Source: Tridacna crocea | Lineage: Eukaryota; Mollusca; Bivalvia; Cardiida; Cardiidae | Direction of reading: 5' to 3' | Length of the DNA stretch: 64,000 nt | NCBI GenBank assembly: GCA_943736015.1 | Contig: OX031061.1 | Span: forward strand, 57,356,192-57,420,191 | Shown here: one piece after another, positions 1 to 11,395 of the stretch | Layout: each line of letters opens with the position of its first letter | Position numbering within the stretch: position 1 is the stretch's first letter | Notes under the pieces: model-generated | What the model saw: only the letters and a program-made list of their open reading frames with translations | Database searches by the model: none | Told to the model about the DNA's origin: nothing | Program-made: the position numbers and the translations under genes

Positions 1-99
1 TCTGAACAATCCTGAGTTCACACTCTCTTGGAAGAGAAACCTTACGAAAATACTGTGGAAACAATATTTGCTATCATTTGAGAAATAATTTCAATCATA

Positions 100-410
100 A
101 CTAGTGCTGTCACTGAATGTGACTTAATACCCCCGCCAGTGCTTTGACAGAAAAAAAGTGTCAAGTTTAATGGGAGATAATTCCTCAACCAGGAAGACTT
201 GACACTTGAAAATTGCATCTTGCAAATCTTCAAGATACGATCAATATATGTGCAAAGTTTCAATACAATTAAAGGAAAACTGTAGGAGGATTTTGCGACA
301 CAAAATTACTAGTATTTTGTACACAGACAACTGCACAGACAGACAGGCTGATTCCAGTATACCCCCCCCCCCCCAAAAACATTTGTTAAGCTTGTTAAGC
401 TGGGTATAAT
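100..410 (+). repeat. Dispersed repeat R1, copy 1
   Basis: Begins with the motif agtgctgtcac, carries ggagataattcc, a run of gacagacaggctg and ccagtatac followed by about 14 C. The same order of motifs occurs at 26553-26876 and its 3' part at 20595-20710. No reading frame is kept. The class is not certain: it could be a SINE-like or non-autonomous element. The poly-C run is a likely slippage site. Confidence 0.6.
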
Positions 411-484
411 GACCTCCATATACTTTGTTGTCCTCATAATTATGTTTTTCAATATGGAAAATAAATTGTTCAGTATTAAATAAT

Positions 485-3400
485 GAAATTGTTAGATAAG
501 CCATGGTAGCTCTGGTGCCAGAGATAAATCCCTAGTAGCTTGTACAGGAGATATGCGGCTCTTGTGTAGGAGACAAAGCCATAGTGGCTCTTGTTTAGGA
601 AATAAAGCCATAGTGGCTCTTGTGTAGGAGATAAAGCCGTAGGAAATAAAGCCATAGTGGCTCTTGTGTACGAGATAAAGCCACAGTGGCTCTTGTGTAG
701 GAGCTAAGGCCATAGTTGCTCTTGTGTAGGAGATAAAGCCACAGTGGCTCTTGTTTGGAAAATAAAGCCATAGTGGCTCTGTTTGTGTACGAGATAAAGC
801 CACAGTGGCTTTTGTTTGGGAAATAAAGCCACAGTGGCTCTTGTGTAGGAGATAAAGCCAGTGGCTCTTGTTTGGGCAATAAAGCCACAGTGGTTCTTGT
901 GCAGGAACTGAAGCCATAGTGGCTCTTGTGTAGGAGCTAAAGCCATAGTGGCTCTTGTGTAGGAGATAAAGCCACAGTGGCTCTTGTTTGGGAAATAAAG
1001 CCACAGTGGCTCTTGTGTAGGAGATAAAGCCATAGCGGCTCTTGTGTAGGCTATTAGGCAAGAGTGGTTCTTGCGAGGAGAAAAAGTCATTATGGCTCAT
1101 GATTAGGAGATAAAGCCATAGTGGTTCTTGTTTAGGAAATAAAGCAACGGTAGCTTTTGTTTAGGAGATAAAGCCATTGTGGTTCTTGTTTAAGAGATAA
1201 AGCCGCAATGATTCTTGTGTAGGAGAAAAGCCAAAGTACCTCTTAATTAGGTGATAAAGCCATAGTAAACCTTGTTTAGGAAATAAAGCCTTAGTGGCTC
1301 TTGTTTAAGTTCTTGTTTAAGAGATACAGACGCAATTTGGAGGTAAAGAAATAATGGTTTTTATTTAGGAGATAGAGCAAAAGTGGCTCTTCTGTAGGAG
1401 ATAAAGTCATAATGGCTCTTGTTAAGGAGATAAAGCCATGGTAGCTCTTGTTTAGGAAATAAAGCCATAGTGGCTCTTTTGTAGGATATAAAACCAGGGT
1501 ATTTCTTGTTTAGGAGATAAAGCCATGGAAGCTCTTGTGTTGGAGATAAAAGCCATGGTACCTTTTATTTAGGACATAAACCCATGGAGGCTCTTGTTTA
1601 GGAGATAAAGCCTCGGAAGCTCCTGTTGTAGGAGATAATGCCATGATAGTACTTGTTAAACAGATAAAGCCATGGAGGCTCTTGTAGGAGATAAAGTCAC
1701 GGAAGCTCTTGTAGGAGATAAAGTGATGGTACCTTTTATTTAGGACATAAACCCATGGAGGCTCTTGTATAGGAGATAAAGCCTCAGAAGCTTCTTTTGT
1801 AGGATATTATGCCATGATAGCACTTGTTCAACAGATAAAGCCATGGAAGCTCTTGTAGGAGATAAAGCCATGAAAGCTCTTGTAGAAGATAAAGTCACGG
1901 AAGCTCTTGTTGTAGGAGATAAAGCCATGGTAACTCTTGTAGGAGATAAAGCCATGGTAACTCTTGTTTAGGAGATAAAGTCATGGTAACTCTTGTTTAG
2001 GAGATAAAGTCATGGTAACTCTTGTTCAGGAGATAAAGCCATGGAAGCTCTTGTAGGAGATAAAGCCATGGTACCTCTTGTTGGAGATAAAGTCATGGTA
2101 GTTCACGTTCATGAGATAAAGCCATGGTAGCTCATGTTCAAGAGGTAAAGCCATGGTACCTCTTGTTGGAGATAAAATCATGGTGGCTCACGTTCAGGAG
2201 ATAAAGCCATGGTAGCTCATGTTCAGGAGATAAAGCCGGGGTAGCTCTTGTTCAGGAGATAAAGCCATAACTCTTGTTTAGGAGATAAAGCCATGGAAGC
2301 TCTTGAAGGAGATAAAGCCATGGTAACTCTTGTTTAGGAGATAAAGCCATGGTAACTCTTGTTTAGGAGATAGTCATGGTAACTCTTGTTGTAGGAGATA
2401 AAGCCATGGTAACTCTTGTTCAGGAGATAAAGCCATGGTAACTCTTGTTGGAGATAAAGCCATGGTAACTCTTGTTTAGGAGATAGTCATGGTAACTCTT
2501 GTTGTAGGAGATAAAGCCATGGTAACTCTTGTTTAGGAGATAAAGTCATGGTAACTCTTGTTTAGGAGATAAAGCCATGGAAGCTCTTGTAGGAGATAAA
2601 GCCATGGTAACTCTTGTTTAGGAGATAAAGTCATGGTAACTCTTGTTGTAGGAGATAAAGTCATGGAAGCTCTTGTTGGAGATAAAGCCATGGTAACTCT
2701 TGTTTAGGAGATAAAGTCATGGTAACTCTTGTTTAGGAGATAGTCATGGTAACTCTTGTTGTAGGAGATAAAGCCATGGTAACTCTTGTTTAGGAGATAA
2801 AGTCATGGTAACTCTTGTTTAGGAGATAAAGCCATGGAAGCTCTTGTAGGAGATAAAGTCATGGTAACTCTTGTAGGAGATAAAGCCATGGTAACTCTTG
2901 TTTAGGAGATAAAGTCATGGTAACTCTTGCTGTAGGAGATAAAGCCATTGAAGCTCTTGTAGGAGATAAAGCCATGGTAACTCTTGTTGTAGGAGATAAA
3001 GTCATGGAAGCTCTTGTTGGAGATAAAGCCATGGTAACTCTTGTTTAGGAGATAAAGTCATGGAAGCTCTTGTTGGAGATAAAGCCATGGTAACTCTTGT
3101 TTAGGAGATAAAGTCATGGAAGCTCTTGTAGGAGATAAAGCTATGGAACCTCTTGTTGGAGATAAAGTCATGGTAGTTCACGTTCATGAGATAAAGCCAT
3201 GGTAGCTCATGTTCAAGAGGTAAAGCCATGGTACCTCTTGTTGGAGATAAAATCATGGTGGCTCACGTTCAGAAAATAAGGCCATGGTAGCTCATGTTCA
3301 GGAGATAAAGCCGGGGTAGCTCTTGTTCAGGAGATAAAGCCATAACTCTTGTTTAGGAGATAAAGCCATGGAAGCTCTTGAAGGAGATAAAGCCATGGTA

Positions 3401-4318
3401 ACTCTTGTTTAGGAGATAAAGCCATGGTACCTCTTGTTTAGGAGATAAAGCCATGGTAACTCTTGTTGTAGGAGATAAAGTCATGGTAACTCTTGTTTAG
3501 GAGATAGTCATGGTAACTCTTGTTTAGGAGATAAAGTCATGGTAACTCTTGTTTAGGAGATAAAGCCATGGAAGCTCTTGTAGGAGATAAAGCCATGGTA
3601 ACTCTTGTTTAGGAGATAAAGTCATGGTAACTCTTGTTGTAGGAGATAAAGTCATGGAAGCTCTTGTTGGAGATAAAGCCATGGTAACTCTTGTTTAGGA
3701 GATAAAGTCATGGTAACTCTTGTTTAGGAGATAGTCATGGTAACTCTTGTTGTAGGAGATAAAGCCATGGTAACTCTTGTTTAGGAGATAAAGCCATGGA
3801 AGCTCTTGTAGGAGATAAAGCCATGGTACCTCTTGTTGGAGATAAAGTCATGGTAGCTCACAATCATGAGATAAAGCCATGGTAGCTCTTGTTCAAGAGG
3901 TAAAGCCATGGTACCTCTTGTTGGAGATAAAATCATGGTGGCTCACGTTCAGGAGATAAAGCCGGGGTAGCTCTTGTAGGAGATAAACCCATGGTAGCTC
4001 TTGTTGTAGGAGAGAAAGCTGTGGTAGCTCTTGTTGTAGGAGGCAAAGCCATGTTAGCTCTTGTTCAGGAGAGCTCTTGTTGTACGAGATCAAGCCGTGG
4101 TAGCTCTTGTTCAGGAGATAAAGCCATGGTAGCTCTTGTAGGAGATAAAGTCATGGTAGCTCACATACATGAGATAAAGCCATGGTAGCTCATGTTCAAG
4201 AGGTAAAGCCATGGTACCTCTTGTAGGAGATAAAGTGATGGTAGCTCTTGTAAAGGAGATAGCCATGGAAGTTTTTGTGTGGGAGATAAAGCCATAGTAG
4301 CTCTTGTGCAGGAGGAAA
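485..4318. repeat. Minisatellite array TR1, 27-30 bp unit
   Basis: About 130 imperfect units of the type ggagataaagccatggtaac + tcttgttta. Up to about 1500 the variant is catagtggc; beyond that catggtaac, catggaagc or catggtacc. Unit lengths of 27, 29 and 30 bp alternate, with some shorter units. A block beginning gtcatggtagttcacg at 2092 recurs at 3167 (period about 1075 bp) and, less exactly, at 3848 and 4150, so there is higher-order structure. Open frames within it (minus-strand 492-1100, plus-strand 3991-4188) follow from the repeat. The 29 bp units bring TAG in frame and break the phase, so I do not call a gene. Confidence 0.9.
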
Positions 4319-4519
4319 TGAAACCAAAAAATGTTTACTGATAAAGAAGTGGCAGTTTGAGTGTGACATATAAAGATGTCAGTGATAAAACTGCAGCTGC
4401 TGTTTTACATGGGACACCACCACAGGAAGCTGGTGGCAGCTGTAGTGCAGGCAAGAAACCTACAGCAGCTTTAGAGCAGGAGACCAAAAAATTGCAGCAG
4501 CAGTATCTCTAGTGCAGCT
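4319..4519. repeat. Decayed tail of minisatellite TR1
   Basis: Diverged pieces of the same theme (gcagcttta, gtgcaggagac, ataaagctgcaacag) continue past the clean array and resume after the MITE at 4520-4742, up to about 4810. The MITE therefore lies within an older end of the array. Confidence 0.5.
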
Positions 4520-4742
4520 TTAACCCTTTACCAAATGACAAAATTTAAGATCTCCAAATTGAAAGCACTTGCATAAGACAAAATAAACGTAATACTAAAA
4601 TTGAAATTTGTTTCCAGCAGGGTAGAAAACATTGTAGGAAAAGGAGAAAATGCAACCAGCATTTTCTCCTTTTCCCACAATGTTTCTAAAAGCCTTCTAC
4701 CTCAGGGTCCTTAAAACTGCAGATTGTGTGGTAAAGGACTAA
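4520..4742 (-). mobile_element. hpA MITE, complete but aged
   Basis: TTAA at the left and a mutated CTAA at the right. The palindrome centre is shortened to tgcaaccagc. Confidence 0.8.
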
Positions 4743-5099
4743 CACAGAAGACTGTGCCAGTGTCTCAAATGAAGGACATAAAGCTGCAACAGTTCTAGTG
4801 CGTACAAGAAAGTGACACAACCTACATCTTTCTAAAATATGTTATCACATTATCAAATCAATAATTATGTCATGGGCTACCCAAGAATGGGAAATTCATC
4901 TGTCGCCATATCATCAATATTCCATTAAAACATGGCAAAACCTTTACGGAGATAATATTTCAACATTGACAGTTGTAAAAGAAAGAAATTGAATAATCAT
5001 CCAGTAAGAATAATAGAGAGAAAATCAATGGCTGAATATGAGTTATTATACAAATAAGAGTGGATTTACCTCCAACATTTCTCTCCATATTTTACTTGA
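4743..5099. other. No recognisable feature
   Basis: Apart from the last TR1-like words near 4780-4810 I see no repeat, RNA gene or open frame here. Confidence 0.5.
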
Positions 5100-5274
5100 C
5101 TAATTACAAAACAGCAAAATTCTAGGTTTGTCCGAATCGAAAGCAGTTGCAGATGACAAAAGAAAACGTGGGAAAAGTAGAAATTGCTAGTTACCATAAT
5201 GTTTTCCCACAATGTTTTCTAAATGCTTCTTTCTCAGGGTCATCAAAAGTAGGGATTGTGTAATAATGGGTTAA
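5100..5274 (-). mobile_element. hpA MITE, internally deleted
   Basis: Ends ctaattac and gggttaa are present. The left stem is mostly lost, and only gttttcccacaatgttttc remains of the core. Confidence 0.65.
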
Positions 5275-5432
5275 AATTACCACACAATGCAGCGTTTTAT
5301 AAATACCATGACCGATGGCTTTGAAAACATAATGCCATAAAAGGAGAAAATTCTCGTAACAACCAGGTTTTATATCCCTTTCCTAACTAAATTTGGCAAA
5401 CTTTCATACAGAAATCTCATCATTACAGGATT

Positions 5433-5623
5433 TTAACCCATTACCACACAATCTCTACTTTTGACGACCCAGAGAAAGAGGCCTTTAGCATTTTCTCCTT
5501 TTCCCACGAAGTTTTCTACCCTTCACAAAACAAATTTCAAACTTTGAGTCACCATTATTTTGTTGTCTGCAAATGCTTTCCATTTGGATAAACCTAAGAT
5601 TTTGTTGTTTGGTAAAGAGTTAA
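5433..5623 (+). mobile_element. hpA MITE lacking the left stem
   Basis: Both TTAA ends are intact. The sequence jumps from gcctttag straight into cattttctcc, so one arm of the hairpin is deleted exactly up to the centre. Confidence 0.8.
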
Positions 5624-5762
5624 ACAATGTGTCTTTATTTTCTGAATTGCTGGCCTAAAAGTGTGTGGTTTGGTTACTTAGTTATGAAACATGGCCTGCC
5701 TTTTGGGGAAAATACAGAATAATAATTACGCTACACAAAATCTGCAACCAGGCCTTGTGTCT

Positions 5763-6761
5763 TACCGTAATTTGCTTAAATTTTGGGACAGCAAAAAATA
5801 ATTAATTTTTTTCGTGTCCCAATACTTTGGTCTACAAAAAATAATTATTCTGTCAGCTGTCCCAAAACTTAGGGTCAAACAAGACGGTCTGTCAAAGTGA
5901 AAGTCACTCGCCGCTAACACGTCGAATATTGCCGACGTTGAAATATTGCAACGTGCTTGATGTCAGGTTTGCAGGTTGGTCTATTTTTAGACTGATTGGA
6001 ATTCCACCGATCAGTTTGAGCACTAAGAGCTCGTGATTTTCCTTGATTATGAACTTTTCACTCATTTTTGTTTGCATCTTGGGATATCAATAAAGATGTT
6101 ATTTTGTGTTTGTAGAAAAAATTCACAACATATTTTACCTGCTTACATGTACGCGAGGTGAACGACGTTAACTGCACTCTTGACAAGTACCTGCTCGGAC
6201 CGTTCTCAAATTTGGTTGGTTCGTCGATCTTCGATCGATAAACCTTGGGTAAAACTGTGTACTTAGATTTCTATTTATAAACAACAAACTCGATTGACCG
6301 TAAAATACACGCGTGTCAACTCTCTTAACTTTTGATGTACACACACGTTATACATGTTATGGATCTTGGATAGAAGTTTATCACACCCTTTTTACAGTTA
6401 CGTCGGATTTCTTTTTGAATTGGGGTTTACATTAGACAATCAGGTGATCGGGTTTTTCGTCTTGGATCGGGTAATTCCCATTGAAATGGGGAGAGTTGGG
6501 AAGCATGCTTACGACGTTATGAGCGTAAAAATAAAACTACGAGAAATAAATATTTGCAAAGGGTAGGCCTATCAACGGATTGAAAAAAGAAAATTAAATA
6601 AGATATTCACTGTCCCAATTCTTTGGAACAAAAAATTACCGATCTTGCTTTGCAATTTTTAGTATGTCCCAAATCTTTGGGTCATGAAAAATAATTATTT
6701 TCGTGATTTTTGATGGTGTCCCAATTCTTTGGGTGTCCCAAAATATACGCAAATTACGGTA
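5763..6761. mobile_element. 999 bp non-autonomous TIR element, TA target
   Basis: Inverted ends read TACCGTAATTTGC..TTTTGGGACA on the left and the mirror on the right, bounded by TA. Subterminal words of the form tgtccca-aa/at-tctttggg recur about six times near both ends, the kind of array a transposase might bind. The interior is richer in CpG than the surroundings. The 70-codon frame at 6354-6566 resembles nothing I know. The TA target suggests the Tc1/mariner/pogo group, but without a transposase this is a guess. Confidence 0.7.
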
Positions 6762-6849
6762 TTAAAATTATCACTGAAAATAATCTTAGCTTTGCAACAT
6801 TAAAGGTTGAGGTTATTCTCTATGTATCTCTATTTATCTGAATAGTAAG

Positions 6850-7132
6850 AAGCCCTGCACAGGTGGCTCAGTGGTGTGTCAGACTCATAACCTGGTGGTT
6901 GGGAGTTCAATACCTGGTTGAGGCGAACTTTCTTTCCAGTGTATTTTTTCCAGTGTATTTCTGCTGAAGCATGTGAGAGAAGTAGTTGGTGGCTTTGGAA
7001 AGAAAGTGGTATTAGTACTGGTGTGAGAAAAAGCCAGGAAACATAATTATGTGCATCAACTACCGCCACGATATAACCATAGCTGTTAAAGTGGTGTTAA
7101 ACCCCAATACAACCAACCAACTACAACCAACT
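6850..7132 (+). mobile_element. tRNA-derived SINE, type b
   Basis: The head has an A-box-like ggtggctcagtgg and a B-box-like gggagttcaatacc, followed by a body with aactttctttcc and a tail gtggtgttaaacccc + (aacc)n. A sister copy lies at 15096-15333. No clear target duplication. Confidence 0.7.
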
Positions 7133-7153
7133 AAACAGTGGAAAAATTTACAG

Positions 7154-7380
7154 TTAACCCTTTACTCCATAGATACTCATTTCTATGCATTGCTTGGGAG
7201 CCGTTGGAAAACATTGTGGCAAAAGGTGAAATTGCTCGTCACGAGCAATTTCACCTTTTGCCACAATGTTTTCTGTGCTATCAAAAGGTGTCATATACAC
7301 ATAAGAAACAGCTTCATCCTTGCTGTTATTTAGGGTCAATTAGAGATACCATAGAAACACCTTATGGGGTAAAGGGTTAA
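7154..7380 (+). mobile_element. hpB MITE, complete
   Basis: Both TTAA ends intact. The core palindrome is cattgtggcaaaaggtgaaa..gctcgtcacgagc with mirror. The long arm carries ttgctgttatttagggtc and the right end gccttatggggtaaaggg-type sequence. Other hpB copies: 22918, 24434, 44279, 47813, 63080. Confidence 0.9.
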
Positions 7381-7383
7381 ATC

Positions 7384-7543
7384 GTTTTCTAAACAATCCT
7401 GACTTTTTAAAACCCTATAGAAGAGAGCTTTTGAGAACATTGTGAGAAAAGAAGAAAATGCTGTTACCCAACATTCTATCCTCATTTGATGTGCTGCTTA
7501 CAAATGCTTTTACAAAAAATTTTGTCATTCGATAAAGAGTTAA
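7384..7543 (+). mobile_element. hpA MITE, decayed
   Basis: aaacaatcctgac, attgtgagaaaagaagaaaatgc and the right end gataaagagttaa are recognisable. The right half of the hairpin is gone. Confidence 0.55.
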
Positions 7544-7862
7544 ACCACCAGGGTGTGAGATACAATTAAAAATCCAAAAGACAATTAATTTTGCATGAGA
7601 CCATTTTCCCATTATCCTCACAAAAAGGTTACCTAAGCAACAGAGGTTACCAGAAAACAAAGAGAAAATAAATGACTTTCATAATTATGCTTATTTCATC
7701 TCCCCTGCATGATTGACATGTCATGTGACCATGATTGACAGGCACATGCTGGTTCCCTGCAATATGCTCTGTGCATGTAATATTCTAATTAATTAACCAG
7801 CTCTGTTTTCACACTTAAATTGCACATTAATTGCTTGGCTCATCAAGAAACTGCTTGACAGG
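7544..7862. other. No recognisable feature
   Basis: AT-rich DNA; the minus-strand frame at 7415-7660 overlaps MITE sequence and is not supported as a gene. Confidence 0.5.
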
Positions 7863-8091
7863 TTAACTCTTTACCACACGAGAAAATTTTAGACTGGCCC
7901 AAATTGAAAGCATTTGCAGACGACAAAATAAAGGTGACTGAAAAATTGAAATTTGTTCTGGGAAGGGTAGAAAACACTGTGGGAAAAGGAGAAAATGCTG
8001 GTTACCAGCATTTTCTCCTTTTCCCACAGTGTTTTCAAAAGGCTTCTTTCTCAGGGGCGTCAAAAGTAGGGATTGTGTGGTAATGGGTTAA
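7863..8091 (-). mobile_element. hpA MITE, complete
   Basis: TTAA at both ends. The palindrome is perfect, including a mirrored change: cactgtggg on the left is matched by cccacagtg on the right. Confidence 0.9.
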
Positions 8092-8173
8092 GCCCCATCT
8101 AAGGACTGAAATTCCCCTGTTTAACCCATCTTTTTAAGTAGACATGTTTTGGAACACCTGTCATCAAACCTAG

Positions 8174-8400
8174 TTAACCTTTTCCCAAACAAGCCCTGCT
8201 TTTTACGTGTCTGCAGTAAAAGTCTTTTGAAACAGTATGGGAAAAGGAGAAATTGCTTGTAAGGAGCAATTTCTCCTTTTCCCACATTGTTTTCTACCCT
8301 TTTTGAGAACTTTCTGCCATTTTCTCCAAATCTAAAATAGTCGTCTGCAAACTCTTTCGGTTTGGAAGAGTCCAAAATTTGTCGTTTGGGAAAGGGCTAA
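8174..8400 (+). mobile_element. hpC MITE, complete
   Basis: Left TTAAcc-ttttcccaaac, right gtttgggaaagggctaa. Core ggagaaattgcttgtaaggagcaatttctcc. The hpC arms contain acgtgtctgcagtaaaag and gtcgtctgcaaactctttc. Other hpC copies: 41849 and 63601, both in the opposite orientation. Confidence 0.8.
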
Positions 8401-8481
8401 ATGAGTCAGTAACATACACTTGGCTAGTATTTTAGGCAGGGATGGTACATTTGAATTGCAGATCATAAATTCCTCAATTCT

Positions 8482-8702
8482 TTAACACCCAATTCTTACT
8501 TTTAATGACTTTGAGAAAGAAAGCTTTTGAAAGTATGTTGGAAAAGGGAGAAAATGCTGGTAACCCGCATTTTCTCCTTTTCCCACAAAGTTTTCTATCC
8601 TTCCCAAAACATATTTCAATTTTTGAGTGACAGGTAATAATGTTGTCTTTACACGCTGTGGATTTTGCAAGTCCAAAGTTTTCTCATCTGGCAAAGGGTC
8701 AA
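8482..8702 (+). mobile_element. hpA MITE, aged
   Basis: TTAA left, TCAA right. Core ggagaaaatgctggtaacccgc with mirror. The long arm is partly scrambled. Confidence 0.75.
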
Positions 8703-9022
8703 ATCAATCATACTTACAGGTTTGTTGTCAATTCTGTAGTATTAGACAATGGACTACTAGCACTGGAGTTATGTTTACCAAACAACAGCAAAATTCTGCC
8801 TATAATCTACAGCAATTTCATCACTGATAAATCTGAAAAGAACAAGAATTATAGAATGTGAATCTGGATCAATTGAAACAAAAAAAGAGATTAAAGTCAA
8901 CATCAGCAACGTTTTCAATTGCTTTCAACTTAGGGGAGGCACAAAAACATATGCCTCATGCTTTCTGAAATGGGGCCTTGTTCAGCAGGCGGACATATGG
9001 GTCGATACTTTTTGTCCATTCA

Positions 9023-9251
9023 TTAACCCATTACCACACAATCCCTACTTTTGACGCCCCTGAGAAAGAAGCCTTTTGAAAACACTGTAGGAAAAGGAGA
9101 AAATGCTGGTAACCAGCATTTTCTCCTTTTCTCACAATGTTTTCTACCCTTCCCAGAACAAATTTCAATTTTTCAGACACCTTTATTTTGTCGTCTGCAA
9201 ATGCTTTCAATTTGAACCAGTCTAAAATTTTGTCGTTTGGTATTGAGTTAA
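9023..9251 (+). mobile_element. hpA MITE, complete
   Basis: TTAA both ends; full short arm, palindrome and long arm. cactgtagg on the left is not mirrored on the right. Confidence 0.9.
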
Positions 9252-9387
9252 GCCCCCTTTCCAAAGAGCACGACTCATATACAAAAAATATTGACCTAGG
9301 ACAGCCTGTGCAAAATGACCCCCAATCTAAACTTCTTGAAATTGCTCCCTGTCTATAAATCCAAGAAGCAGTCCATCTCATAATTCA

Positions 9388-9690
9388 CCAGCTGATATAC
9401 CTCAGTAGGTAGAGCGTAGGACTCGTGAACACAATGTTTCGGGTCACTACACATTGTGGGTTCGAATCCCCGGCTGGCCAACTAAAATTACTAGTCTTTC
9501 AGATGAGACATTAAACCGAGATCCCGTGTGATGGTGCTAATGCCAAGCATGTAAAAGAACCAAGCGAAGCTCTCAGTAGTTAAGACCTGTATCCTTGCAC
9601 TATCCTCCGTAACAACTAACCGTCATCTGGGGTATAATCACTAGGATGGGCAACCGGTAGCGACGATAAATAAACAGAAATAACCAACCA
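9388..9690 (+). mobile_element. tRNA-derived SINE, type c, with target duplication
   Basis: The head carries tacctcagtaggtagagc and the B box gggttcgaatcccc. The body has gagacattaaaccgag, and the tail is aaccaacc-like. Flanking 13 bp repeats atctcataattca (9375-9387) and atctcatgattca (9691-9703) differ at one base. The same family occurs inverted at 16671-16966. Confidence 0.85.
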
Positions 9691-9711
9691 ATCTCATGAT
9701 TCAGTTTGCTT

Positions 9712-9956
9712 TTAACCCTTTTCACAACAACAAATTGTCGACACACAACAAATTGTCAACCCTACCAAACTGAAAGTATCTGCACACAACAAATTCGAAA
9801 ATTGTACAAATGAACTTTACTTTTTTCACAGGTCAGAAAACATTGTGGGAAAGAAGAAAATGCTGGTAACTAGCACTTTCTCTTTTTCCCACAATGTTTT
9901 CAAAAGGCCTCTTCCTCAGGGCTGTGAAATCATGGGATTGTTTGGTAAAGGATTAA
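9712..9956 (-). mobile_element. hpA MITE with internal duplication
   Basis: TTAA both ends. The long arm contains a repeated word acaacaaattgtc. Palindrome gaagaaaatgctggtaactagc is slightly decayed. Confidence 0.75.
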
Positions 9957-10009
9957 ACAAAACATTTTACTAGATGAACCTCTAATATGATGATAATCAT
10001 ACTAGGTAA

Positions 10010-10233
10010 AATACATCACACAACAAAGTAGTACAGTATTCTGAATTGAAAGCTTTTGCAAATAATAAATCGCGTGTTGCTCAAATGTTTATAGTTGTTT
10101 CTAAAGGAGTAGAAAACATAGTCGGAAAAGGAGAAAATGCTGGTTACCAGCATTTTCTCCTTTTCCCTCAATGTTTTCAAAAGGCTTCTTTCTCAGGATT
10201 GTTAAAACTCGGGATTGAGTGGTAAAGGGTTGA
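10010..10233 (-). mobile_element. hpA MITE, aged
   Basis: The core palindrome is nearly perfect. The left end is diverged and the right end reads gggttgaa. Confidence 0.7.
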
Positions 10234-10741
10234 ACCCCTTTGGTTTGAGAACCACTGTGATACCAATGCAACCAAGAGACTTCTTCATCAAATTTCCCCC
10301 ATTTGGTGTCACTTTTTACAAAAGTTGGGTGATAAATGAAGAGTAATCGGCAGCTGCATAGTCTGTAACTGGTGAAATTGAAACATCTCCAGCCTCTATG
10401 GGATATTCTTTTCTACCTACCTACCTACTGCTGACAATGTGCTTGTGTCTGCAAGATGCCTGGCAGTGATTGATAAGTTTTACAATCCAAGATAAATTTG
10501 ACTTACTCCACCATAATTCTGAAGAATCCATCACATTTATTATTCCCTTCAGGGCAGACATACCCATATTTTCTCTAATAGTTTCTCAGATATTCAAAAT
10601 ATTTCATCCTTTGAAAGAACTTGCCCATGCTCTGGAGGCTCAGTCAATAGCATACAGGACTTGAGAAAAATAGGTTCAATGATTTGATCTCTGGCTAGGC
10701 CAATTTCTTTTCAAGTTCTGAAGATAGTCATTGTGAAAGAA

Positions 10742-10968
10742 TTAACCCTTTACCACACAATCTCAACTTTTAACGACCCTGAGGAAGAAGCCTTTGGAAA
10801 CATTGTGGGAAAAGGAGAAAATGCTGGTTACCAGCATTTTCTCCTTTTCCCACAATGTCTTCTTCGCTTCCCATAGGAATTTCAAATTTTCAATCACTTT
10901 TATTTTATCGTCTGCAAATGCTTTCAACCTAGACCAGTCTACAATTTTGTCATTTGGTAAAGAGTTAA
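10742..10968 (+). mobile_element. hpA MITE inside a SINE, first of a pair
   Basis: TTAA both ends, perfect core. The centre base is T, unusual for this orientation. The right TTAA (10965-10968) is shared with the next copy. Confidence 0.9.
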
Positions 10969-11183
10969 CTCTTAACAATTTAAGGTATGTCCGAATCGAA
11001 AGCATTTGCGGGTGACAAAATAGAAGTGACTGAAAATTTTAAATTTGTTATGTGAAGGGCAGAAAACATTGTGGGAAAAGGAGAAAATGCTAATAACCAG
11101 CATTTTCTCCTTTTCCCACAATGTTTTCTAAAGGCTTCTTTCTCAGGGTCATCAAAAGTAGAGATTGTGTGGTAATGGGTTAA
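10965..11183 (-). mobile_element. hpA MITE inside a SINE, second of a pair
   Basis: Inverted relative to its neighbour. The left end is shortened (ctcttaacaatttaagg). Core perfect except at the centre, gctaataaccagc. Right end gggttaa followed directly by SINE body. Confidence 0.9.
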
Positions 11184-11395
11184 TTCCATTCTGACTGCTG
11201 ATCATAGTTTGTGTGAGAAAACTGCCTGTGGCTGGGAACCATTTTTGTGTGGAGTACTGGTAAAAGAAATTCCTGGAAAGCATGGATAGGTGCACTGGCT
11301 GCTGCGATATAACTGAAATAATGTTGAAAATGATGTTAAACACCACAGAATCAATAAATCAATTAATCATAGAAACAACTCCTTTTTTGCCATGG

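Larger units (their letters stand above)
10624..11371 (+). mobile_element. SINE type a, split by two MITEs
   Basis: The head at 10624-10741 (ggaggctcagtcaatagc, gctaggccaatttc) matches the SINE at 41461. The SINE body resumes at 11184 (ctgctgatcat, gcatggataggtgcactg) and ends in aatcaataaatcaattaatc. The interval 10742-11183 is two hpA MITEs. Joining the sides at TTAA restores the SINE order seen in the uninterrupted copies. Confidence 0.85.

Noticed and set aside
492-1100. A 202-codon minus-strand frame that looks like a repeat protein (HKSHYGF/TRATVAL)
   Set aside because: It is the direct translation of the minisatellite; unit length changes break the phase and no start or family context supports it.
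5881-6600. CpG-richer stretch as a host gene promoter
   Set aside because: It lies wholly inside the TA-flanked element and no downstream exon is visible.
9391-9470. A functional tRNA gene
   Set aside because: The D-arm to anticodon region is too long and the 13 bp target duplication marks a SINE.
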